DNA from: Stenotrophomonas sp. BIGb0135
GTDB taxonomy: Bacteria > Pseudomonadota > Gammaproteobacteria > Xanthomonadales > Xanthomonadaceae
DNA: 64,000 bases
Assembly (NCBI RefSeq): GCF_024810105.1
Contig: NZ_JANUDX010000001.1
Coordinates: 372,001 to 436,000, forward strand
Reading direction: 5' to 3'
Below are positions 34,215 to 42,100 of this stretch, piece by piece (position 1 is the stretch's first letter; every line of letters starts with the position of its first letter). Below the pieces are notes generated by a model, which searched no databases, was not told the origin of the DNA, and worked only from the letters and a program-made list of their open reading frames with translations. Position numbers and translations under genes: made by a program.

Positions 34215-35891
34215 ATGGTCCAGGTAGCGAGCCCCGTCAAGCCGATCGGCATCGAGCCCGTGGACCCCGGCGTCCCCCGCTCCAGCGACGCCCACGACGA
34301 GATCTCTACGCGGCCCTCACCTGATCTGCGCACCATCTTCACCTGCGGCGCGCCGCTGTTCGCCGCCTGCCTGCTCGGCCAGCTGCTGCCCAATGTCAGC
34401 GTGGTACCCGGCCTGCGCCTGCACGTGCTGTGGCTGCCCGGGCCGCTGTTGCTGGGCTGGTTGCTGTGCACGCCGCGCGCGGCGTGGCGGACCTGCGTAC
34501 TGGCCGCCTGCGCTGGCACCGTGCTGGGCGCGGCGCTGGTGCCCGATACCGCGGTCGTGCGCCTGCTTGCCAGCCTCGGCGAAATCGCGTTGGTGCTGGG
34601 GGTGGCCGCGCTGCTGCTGCGCTGGCGCGGCGCGCACTCCGCGCTGGAAGGCTATCTGGATATCGCCTGGTTTCTGCTGCTGGCCTGCATCGCACTGCCG
34701 CTGTGCAGCGCCGGCTGGCAACAGGTAGTGGGCACCCGCGCAATCGGCGCGCTGCCGCATCCGGACCTGCGTTCGGCCGCGCTGTGCGGCAGCGTCAGCT
34801 ACCTGCTGATCGTGCCCGCGGTCGTCAGCCTGGCCCGCCTGCTGCGCAGCCCCGAGCGGCGGCATGGCTGGCACTGGCGCAGCATCGTACTGGCCGTGAC
34901 GCTGCTCGGCGCGTTGGCGCTGTTGTGGCAGGTGGATTGGCCGCCGGGCGCGCTGACCCCGCTGCTGGCGGTGGCCCCCATTCCGTTATTGGTGTGGGCC
35001 CTGATCGTGTTCGGGGTGAGCGGGGCCAGCCTGAGCATGCTGGTGGTGGCGGTGCTGGGCATGCAGCTGGGCATGCTGGGCATGGGGCCCTTCGCCGCGC
35101 CCGCGCCGGGCCACGACCTGCTGCCCGCACAGGCCTGGACGCTGGGCACCGGCTTTGCGCTGCTGTTCTTGGGTGCCCTGTCCGAGCAGAAACTTTCCAA
35201 CCACCTGCAACTGCAACAGGCCTACCGCCGGCTCGGCGAAGTCACCGGGCGCATGCTGGTGGTGCAGGAAGAAGAACGCACGCGGATCGCGCGCGACCTG
35301 CACGACGACGTAAACCAGTCGCTCGCCGCGATCTCGATCCGCCTCAGCGGCTTGCGCCACCAGGTGGCCCCGAGCGAGCGCGCCGCGATGGTGGAACTGC
35401 AGGAAAACCTGCTCGCGGTCTCCAACGACATCCGCTCGATCTCCCACGAACTGCATCCGAGCATCCTGCGCTTCACCGGGCTGGCCAGCGCGCTGGATGC
35501 GTTCTGCATCAAGCGCAACGCACGCGGCACGCTGCGCCTGCGCTGCCGCATCGAAGATACGCCGCCATTGCAGGGCGACCAGGAACTGAGCCTGTTCCGG
35601 ATCGTGCAGGAAGCGCTCAACAACGTGGACCGGCACGCCCAGGCCCGGCTGGCCGAGGTGCTGGTCGCGGTGCGTGGCCAGGACCTGGTGCTGCGTGTGG
35701 ACGACGATGGCCGCGGCATGCCCGCGCCGTGCAGCCGCTCGCTGGCGCCGGGGCTGGGCATGATCAGCATGGAAGAACGCGCGCGCCTGCTTGGCGGTAC
35801 GCTCGCGGTAGACCGCAGCCCACTCGGCGGCACTCGCATCGAGGTGCGGTTCCCGCTGGCCGCGCGCCCGCATCCAGGCGACAGACAGTAG
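34215..35891 (+). CDS. Membrane sensor histidine kinase (NarX/DegS class)
   Basis: This 558-residue protein has about eight hydrophobic helices between residues 35 and 315 (MASE1-like layout: LFAACLLGQLLPNV, LHVLWLPGPLLLGWLL, IALVLGVAALLLRW, LLIVPAVVSLARLL and others). A HisKA_3 dimerisation helix follows (QEEERTRIARDLHDDVNQSLAAI) with phospho-His at residue 363. The short HATPase_c domain has IVQEALNNVDRHA, VDDDGRGMP and GLGMISMEERARLLGG. This kinase class pairs with LuxR/NarL-type response regulators, two of which (one complete, one receiver-only) are encoded nearby. Start ATG 34215 has AGAGG just upstream. The membrane domain suggests it senses a small molecule or membrane state. Confidence 0.9.
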   Translation: MVQVASPVKPIGIEPVDPGVPRSSDAHDEISTRPSPDLRTIFTCGAPLFAACLLGQLLPNVSVVPGLRLHVLWLPGPLLLGWLLCTPRAAWRTCVLAACAGTVLGAALVPDTAVVRLLASLGEIALVLGVAALLLRWRGAHSALEGYLDIAWFLLLACIALPLCSAGWQQVVGTRAIGALPHPDLRSAALCGSVSYLLIVPAVVSLARLLRSPERRHGWHWRSIVLAVTLLGALALLWQVDWPPGALTPLLAVAPIPLLVWALIVFGVSGASLSMLVVAVLGMQLGMLGMGPFAAPAPGHDLLPAQAWTLGTGFALLFLGALSEQKLSNHLQLQQAYRRLGEVTGRMLVVQEEERTRIARDLHDDVNQSLAAISIRLSGLRHQVAPSERAAMVELQENLLAVSNDIRSISHELHPSILRFTGLASALDAFCIKRNARGTLRLRCRIEDTPPLQGDQELSLFRIVQEALNNVDRHAQARLAEVLVAVRGQDLVLRVDDDGRGMPAPCSRSLAPGLGMISMEERARLLGGTLAVDRSPLGGTRIEVRFPLAARPHPGDRQ

Positions 35892-35920
35892 TTTTACTGT
35901 CGCCGCGCAGGTAGGAACCC
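35888..35920 (+). promoter_or_regulatory. Double GTA box upstream of the acid phosphatase
   Basis: GTAGTTTTAC (35888-35897, perfect, inside the 7-bp-armed palindrome GACAGTA-GTTT-TACTGTC) is followed after 13 bp by GTAGGAACCC (35911-35920). The spacing is 23 bp start to start, oriented toward the phosphatase and ending 73 nt before its ATG. The first box overlaps the stop codon of the histidine kinase gene. Confidence 0.56.
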
Positions 35921-35993
35921 GCTTGCCGCTCCACCGCGATGCTTCCAGATTGGAGGCCTGTCGGCCGGCACGGCCATGATCGTGGAGGTTGCC

Positions 35994-36842
35994 ATGCGTG
36001 TTGCCACCCGGGTGGTGCTGCTGTCTTCGCTGCTGGCCGGCTGCGCATCGGGACCCCTGCAACCCGTAGCGCCGCCGTCGGCACCGTCTGCCCCTGCACG
36101 CGCCGTGCCCGAACTGCGGCCCGGGGTACCGGCCGGCTATCTCGGCCGCGCCCTGCCCGACAGCCTGGCGTTGCTGCCACCGCCACCGGCCAAGGGCTCA
36201 CCCGGGTTCGCCCGCGACCAGGCGGTCAGCCGCGCATCGCAGAAGCTGCGCGGTACGCCGCGCTACGCATTGGCCAGTTCCGATGCGGACCTCCGCTTCC
36301 CGCACGTCGCCGGGACCTTCGCCTGCGCGCTGGGGGTACCGATCAGCCAGCAGGACACCCCGCGCCTGTACCTGCTGCTGCAGCGGAGCATGGTCGATGC
36401 GGGCCTGGCCACCTATGCGGCCAAGGACCACTACAAGCGCACCCGCCCGTTCGTCTACTACAAGGAAGCCACCTGCGCGCCGGCCGATGAAGCGGCGCTG
36501 CGCACCGATGGCTCCTACCCCTCTGGCCACACGGCGATCGGCTGGACCTGGGCGCTGCTGCTCACCGAGTTGAGCCCGGACCAGGCCGATGCGCTGCTGG
36601 CGCGTGGACGCGCCTTCGGCGAGAACCGGTTGATCTGCAACGCGCATTGGCAGAGCGACGTGCTGCAGGGCCGTGCGGTGGCGGCCGGCGCGCTCGCCAG
36701 GCTGCATGCCGACGCCGACTTCAGCGCAGACATGGCCGCCGCCCGCGCCGAGATCAGCGGCCTGCGCGGCAGCAGCGTGCCGGCAAGCGGCTGTGAGGCC
36801 GAGGCCGCGGCGCTGAAGCAGGTGATCCCCGGGGTGGAGTGA
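35994..36842 (+). CDS. Class A nonspecific acid phosphatase lipoprotein (PAP2 superfamily)
   Basis: This 282-residue protein starts MRVATRVVLLSSLLAGCASG, a lipoprotein signal. The vanadate-type phosphatase signature is complete: KDHYKRTRPF (K-x6-R-P), SYPSGHTAIGW (PSGH) and GENRLICNAHWQSD (S/N-R-x5-H-x3-D). This is the PhoN/class A bacterial acid phosphatase group, which releases phosphate from organic phosphomonoesters in the periplasm. GGAGG lies five bases before the ATG at 35994, which is preferred over an ATG 18 bases earlier. It is 102 nt behind the histidine kinase but has its own double GTA box, so it may be the nearest target of that system. Confidence 0.9.
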   Translation: MRVATRVVLLSSLLAGCASGPLQPVAPPSAPSAPARAVPELRPGVPAGYLGRALPDSLALLPPPPAKGSPGFARDQAVSRASQKLRGTPRYALASSDADLRFPHVAGTFACALGVPISQQDTPRLYLLLQRSMVDAGLATYAAKDHYKRTRPFVYYKEATCAPADEAALRTDGSYPSGHTAIGWTWALLLTELSPDQADALLARGRAFGENRLICNAHWQSDVLQGRAVAAGALARLHADADFSADMAAARAEISGLRGSSVPASGCEAEAAALKQVIPGVE

Positions 36843-36946
36843 ACGCGGCCACGGCCATGACGCTGCGTTCCGCGCGCCGCGTGCGCCGGCCCAGGCAGCG
36901 CCATGCGATGCTGCGCGCCTTCCTCCACCGCAGCAGGGCGCATCGC

Positions 36947-37342
36947 ATGGCACAGGTCCAGATCGTTTCAGACGGCCCCCGTTACCGCCACCAGATCCGC
37001 AGCGGCACGCACCAGCTCAGCGCCGACGAACCACTCGCATTGGGTGGCCAGGGCGCCGGTTTCGCGCCGTTCGATCTGTACCTGGCGTCGTTGTCGGCGT
37101 GCACGGCGATCACGCTGCGCATGTATGCCGAAAAAAAGGGCTGGGACCTGGGCGAGTTCCGCGCCGAGTTGGCCTCCAGCCGCGACGACGCCGGCAAGCT
37201 GGTGGTGCACCGCGTGCTGCACGCCAGTGGCGCGCTCAGCGACGCACAATGGGCGCGGCTGCTCGACGTGGTGGAACGCACCCCGGTGACCCTGGTGATG
37301 CGCGAGGGCGCGGTCATCACCAGCGAGCGCGGCACGGACTGA
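36947..37342 (+). CDS. OsmC-family protein lacking the second catalytic cysteine
   Basis: This 131-residue protein has the OsmC/Ohr fold: an N-terminal sheet (QIVSDGPRYRHQIRSG), a central helix with the peroxidatic Cys (LYLASLSACTAITLRMYAEKKGW) and a C-terminal LDVVERTPVTLVMREGAVI. In peroxide-reducing OsmC and Ohr the second segment carries a Cys before PV; here it is Thr (ERTPVT). So it belongs to the OsmC subgroup with one Cys and probably is not a classical thiol peroxidase by itself. The start at 36947 matches the fold; the longer frame reaches 36839 inside the phosphatase stop region. Monocistronic as far as visible. Confidence 0.85.
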   Translation: MAQVQIVSDGPRYRHQIRSGTHQLSADEPLALGGQGAGFAPFDLYLASLSACTAITLRMYAEKKGWDLGEFRAELASSRDDAGKLVVHRVLHASGALSDAQWARLLDVVERTPVTLVMREGAVITSERGTD

Positions 37343-37456
37343 GCCGCCGTCACCTGTCGCTAACAAGCCGGCCAATGTGCCGGGCACTGCATCCGCGGTG
37401 CCACTTCCCGCGTAGATCCAGTTGCGTCACTTGGACGCTCTGTCGGGAAGAACCAC

Positions 37457-38044
37457 ATGAAAACCTCGTTCACCGGTCTGCTCCTGCTTGCCTGCCTGTC
37501 CACCGCCGCTGCACCGCTGGCCTTCGCGCAGGCGCCGATGGCCGCGCATGACCACGCGATGGCCGCCAACCCCACGGTGGGCGGCGCGGCGATGTACGCC
37601 AACAAGGACATCATCGACAACGCCGTCAACTCCAAGGACCACACCACCCTGGTCGCGGCGGTCAAGGCCGCCGGCCTGGTGGAGACGCTCAAGGGCCCTG
37701 GCCCGTTCACCGTATTCGCGCCGACCAACGCGGCCTTCGCGGCACTCCCCAAGGGCACGGTCGATGGACTGCTCAAGCCGGAAAAGAAGGCCGATCTGAC
37801 CAAGGTGCTGACCTACCACGTCGTGGCAGGCAACCTGGATAGCACCGCGCTGCTGGCCCGGATCAAACAGGGCGGCGGCAAGGCCAGCCTGACCACCGTG
37901 CAGGGTGAAACACTGACCGCGCGCCAGGCCGGCAAGGGCATCACCGTCACCGACAGCAAGGGCAATACCGCCCACGTGACCATCGCCGACGTGCGCCAGA
38001 GCAATGGCGTGATCCATGTGGTCGACAAGGTCCTGATGCCGTAA
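37457..38044 (+). CDS. Secreted fasciclin (FAS1) domain protein
   Basis: This 195-residue protein has a signal peptide (LLLLACLSTAAAPLAFA) and one FAS1 domain. The conserved H1 and H2 boxes are present: GPFTVFAPTNAAFAALP and NGVIHVVDKVLMP, with YHVVAG in between. FAS1 proteins mediate adhesion or small-molecule binding in the periplasm or outside the cell. The name is firm, the ligand unknown. GGGAAGAACC precedes the ATG. It converges on the OmpA-type gene across a 174-nt gap packed with inverted repeats. Confidence 0.92.
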   Translation: MKTSFTGLLLLACLSTAAAPLAFAQAPMAAHDHAMAANPTVGGAAMYANKDIIDNAVNSKDHTTLVAAVKAAGLVETLKGPGPFTVFAPTNAAFAALPKGTVDGLLKPEKKADLTKVLTYHVVAGNLDSTALLARIKQGGGKASLTTVQGETLTARQAGKGITVTDSKGNTAHVTIADVRQSNGVIHVVDKVLMP

Positions 38045-38066
38045 CGCCGGCGTAGCGGCAAAAGGA

Positions 38067-38212
38067 TGACCTGGCCCGCCGCCCCGATGCGATGACGGGG
38101 GAGACATCCTGCCGGGACGTCGGGCCAGGTCAAAAGGGACCCCCGGTCGATGTGGGAGAGGCACATCGGCCCGGGGCATTGACGGGGGAGGACGCGCGGC
38201 CCACGGCCGCGC
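38067..38212. repeat. Cluster of three inverted repeats in a convergent gap
   Basis: TGACCTGGCCCG (38067-38078) pairs with CGGGCCAGGTCA (38121-38132) across 42 nt. CCCCGG-T-CGATGTG (38141-38154) pairs with CACATCG-GC-CCGGGG (38162-38176) over a 7-nt loop. GCGCGGCC (38194-38201) pairs with GGCCGCGC (38205-38212) over CAC. The last two are terminator-like for the fasciclin (plus) and OmpA-type (minus) transcripts. The first has a long loop and is less usual. Confidence 0.7.
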
Positions 38213-38218
38213 AACGGC

Positions 38219-39079
38219 TCAGCGCGAACGCGCCAGGCCGGAAATCTCGACGCGTCGATTCGGTGCCAGGCAGGCGATCACCGCCTGCCGATCACCCTGG
38301 GTGCACTGCACCAGCGCATCGGCCTTGCCGCGGCCCTCGGCCACGATCGCCGCTACCGCCACGCCGCCCTGCACCAGCGCGTCGCGCACTGCCTGCGCAC
38401 GCCGCTGCGACAACAGCTGGTTGTAACTGTCGCTGCCGATACGGTCGGTATAGCCGAGCACCTGGATGGTCTGCACTTGGCTGGCATTGCGTACCTGTTC
38501 CAGCAACGCGTCCACGCTGCGCCGCCCCGCGTCGGTCAGCACGGCGCTGTCGAACGCGAACAGGGCATCGGCGGACAGGCGCACCGGCGTCTCCGGCATC
38601 GGCGCGGGTGCAGGCGCTGGCGGTGGTGCCGGCGGCTGCAGCAGTGCCGCGCACGCCTGCGGCTTCCAGTAGCCGGCCTGGGCGATGCCCTTGCCGTCGA
38701 AGTGCACCTGGAACTGGCAGGTGAAGTAGTCGCCGCCGGGCGAGCTGCGGAAGTTGAACAGGTAATTCCAGTCGCGCACGCCCCACATGCCCTCGCCGAA
38801 GTGCGGGGTGCCCAGCAGGGTGTACAGCTGCCGCTTGCTCATGCCGCGTGCGAACAGGCGCAGGTTGTCCAGGTCCACGAACAGGCCTTCCTTGAGCGTG
38901 GCCCGCTTTGGATCGGGAAAGCGCACCGCCGCGCCCTCCCCGCGGGCGTCAGGCAGCGCGGCGGCCGCCGCCTTGGGTTTGCCGGTGCTGGCGCAGGCAC
39001 TGAACAACAGCACCGCCAGGCACAGCGACAGCGAGCGCAGCAACGGTGCGTGGTCGTACAGCGTGGTCGATGCGGACAT
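38219..39079 (-). CDS. OmpA-family lipoprotein with N-terminal BamE-like domain
   Basis: This 286-residue protein has a lipobox (LAVLLFSACASTG). Residues about 60-130 look like a BamE/SmpA fold (LFARGMSKRQLYTLLGTPHFGEGMWGVRDWNYLFNF). A Pro-rich linker (PPAPPPAPAPAPMP) leads to an OmpA C-terminal peptidoglycan-binding domain (SADALFAFDSAVLTDAGRRSVDAL, VLGYTDRIGSDSYNQLLSQRRAQAVRDAL). It should sit in the outer membrane and grip the cell wall. AAGGGGG precedes the ATG at 39079. It follows the YadA-type adhesin by 94 nt in the same direction; such OmpA-type partners are common behind trimeric autotransporters of this group and may help placement or stability of the adhesin. Confidence 0.88.
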   Translation of the reverse strand: MSASTTLYDHAPLLRSLSLCLAVLLFSACASTGKPKAAAAALPDARGEGAAVRFPDPKRATLKEGLFVDLDNLRLFARGMSKRQLYTLLGTPHFGEGMWGVRDWNYLFNFRSSPGGDYFTCQFQVHFDGKGIAQAGYWKPQACAALLQPPAPPPAPAPAPMPETPVRLSADALFAFDSAVLTDAGRRSVDALLEQVRNASQVQTIQVLGYTDRIGSDSYNQLLSQRRAQAVRDALVQGGVAVAAIVAEGRGKADALVQCTQGDRQAVIACLAPNRRVEISGLARSR

Positions 39080-39173
39080 GGATTCCCCCTTGTGCGCCGC
39101 TGGGCGCCTGGACTCCCCGATGCGGCCGCTGGCGCGCACCGGGAACGATCACGTCAGGTGCTGCATCGGGCCA

Positions 39174-42100
39174 TCACCACTGGATGCCCGCGCCGACCGA
39201 CACGCCGCCTTCGCCGCGGCTGTTGGTGGTGCCGGCCACCTTGTAGATCCAGCGGCCGCCTTCGGAGACGCCGGAGATCCCCAGCGCCACGCCCGACTCG
39301 CCGTTGTAGCTGCCGGCGGCGATCGCGGCCATGCTGCGCCCGGCTTCATACGGCTGCGGCAGCCCGGCCACCGCCATCGCCGCCGCGACGCCGGCCGATG
39401 CGCGGTCGTCGGTGCGGCGCAGGTTGCGGTCGAACGAATCGAAGCGCTCGTCGGTGTAGGCCTTGGACCAGTCCAGGCTCTGGTTCATGCCGGCGCGCAG
39501 CTGGTCCACGTTGACCGCGTCGGTCCCGGCGGTCCCGGCGGCGACATTGCGCACCGTGGTCGGGCCGGTGCTGGTGCTGCCCAGGGTGACGCTGTTGAGG
39601 TTGGTGCTGCCGTTGACCGTGGTGTCGTAGCGGATCGTTCCCTGTTGCGAAGCCTGCAGCTGCCGCACATTGACCGCATCGGTGGCCGCGCTGCCGTCGC
39701 CGACATTGGTGATCTGGCGCTCGGCACCGGCGCTGCCCACCGAGACCGTGTTGTCGCGGGTCGCCACCGAGCCGGCCCCCAGCGCCACGGTGTTGGTGCC
39801 CTGCGCGCTGGCCCCGTTGCCGAGCGCGGTGCTGTTGGCCCCTGCCGCGCTGGACCCGACGCCGCCGGCGGCCGCGTTGGCGCCGGTGGCGGCCGGCGCG
39901 GCCAGGTTGTTGGTGTTGTTGACCTGGAACATGCCCGAGGTGCCGTTGTTGATGTTGTTGATCTGGGTGTCGGTGTACGCCTTGGACTGGTCGATGGCGT
40001 AGCTCACCCCGTTCTGCAGCTGGCCCACGTTGACCGCGTCGTAGCGGTCGGAGCCATCGGCCACATGGGTGACCTTGCGCTCGGCACCGGTGCTGCCCAC
40101 CGAGACTTCACCGGCCGAGTTGCTGCCGCCAGCCGCGCCATAGGCGCCGGTGTAGCCGGTCTCCGCGCCCACGCTGGCCACCGAACCGCTGCCGAGCGCC
40201 ACGCTGTTGTCGGCACTGGCATCGGCGCCATCGCCGATGGCGGTGCTGCCGCTGCCGGTGGCCGAGGCCACCGGCCCGATCGCGATGCTGTTGGCGCCGG
40301 CCGCGCTGGCGGCAGCCTTGGCCGAGTTGACCTGCACGAACGGGCTGCCCGCGCCCGGCTGGATCTGGCTGATCCGGGTGTTGATGTTGAGCAGCGAGTC
40401 GTCCACGGCGGCGAAGGCCACGGTGACGTTGCTGTAGTCGTTGCTCAGCACGCTGCCGTCGGTGGCGATGGACGAAATGCTGAAGGTCGGCGCGGTCCAG
40501 ATGCGTGTGGCGGGATCGAAGCTGGTGGTACCGCCGAAGTAGCCGATGATCGCGTTGTTGGTCTGGAACAACTGGTTGCCGGTGACCGCATCACGGCTGC
40601 CGGCCAGCACGCTGCCGTCGGCCAGGTTGGTCAATGCCACCGCCGCGCCGCCACCGGTTCCGCCCAGCGTGACCGTATCGGTGGCGTTGCCGCCGGCATC
40701 CACGTCGTACTTCACCGCCAGCCGGTCCACCGCATCGGTCTGGTCGGCCACATTGGCCAGCGACTGGCTGACCGCGTCGAACGCCGTGCCCACGTCGCGG
40801 TAGTCGCCCGCCGTGACCTGGCCGGTGCTGGACACCGCATTGATCGTGTAGGTCGGCGCGCTGAGCACCCCGTTGGCGTCCACCGCGGCACCGCCGCCCA
40901 GGTGCGTGGCCAGCGCCTGGCTGGCATTGAACAGCTGCGCACCGTTGATCGCCTCGGTACTCACCGCGGTGACCGCGCCGGCGCGAAGATTGCCCAGGCG
41001 GGTGGTGCCGGTGCCGTTGCCGAGCGTGGCGCTGGCGTAGTTGACGCTGCCGTCGGGGTTTTCGTCATAGCGCAACGCACCCAGCTCGGAGGCCTGCAAC
41101 TGGCCCAGGTTGACCGCGTCGGTGGCCAGCGTGCCGGCGGCGACATTGACCACCTGGCGCTCGTTGCCCACCGCCCCCACCGACACCGTGCCGTCACGGT
41201 CGGCCATTGCACCGGCGCCCACCGCGATGGCATTGGCCGCGGTCGCGGTGGCGCCACTGCCGACGGCGATGCTGTCGGTGCCAGCGGCGGCGGCGGCCAG
41301 GCCGATCGAGTTGACCTTCAGGTACTTGCTGCCGGCCCCGTTGCGGATGTCGGTAATCTGCGTATTGAGGTTGACCAGCGAGCCATCCACCGCCGAGAAC
41401 GCGTCGGTGGCGTTGTCGTACACGCCCTGGGCGATCGCGCCGCCGTCGGACACGCTGGTGATCGCAAAGCTCGGCGCGGTCCAGGCACCGGTGGCCGGGT
41501 CGAACGCAGTCAGCCCGCCGAAGTAGTCGACGATGGCCTGGTTGCTGGAGAACAGCTGCGCGCCGTTGACCGCCTCGGTGCTGCCCGCGCCGATCGCGCC
41601 CGGGGCCAGGTTGGCCAACGTGGTCGTGCCGGTGCCACCGCCCAGGGTGATGCGGCGGTAGTCCGCGCCACCGGCGCCGTCGTCGTCGTAGGTCACCGCG
41701 AACACATCCAGCGCGTCGATCTGGTTGATCGCGCCCTGCAACTGGCGCACGTTGACCGCATCGGTGGGCGCGCTGCCGGCGGCCACGTTGGTCAGTTGGC
41801 GCTCGCCGCCGGCGAAACCGACCGAGACCTCACCGGCCGACACCTGCGGCGTGGTCAGGCCATACGCGCTGTAGCTGGCCTGCGCGCCGCGGTTGGCCAC
41901 GGTGCGGTAGCCCAGCGCCACGCTGTTGGCCTGCGTGGACGTGGCCTCCGCGCCCAGCAGCACCTGACCGTTGGCCGTGCCCTTGGCGCTGTCGCCCACC
42001 ACCACCGAATGGCCCATGCGCGCGGCGTAGTCGGCGGTCGGGACGCCAGTGGGGTCGTTCGGATCGTTCTGCCCTGCCCCCGGGAACGCCACGTTGGCAT

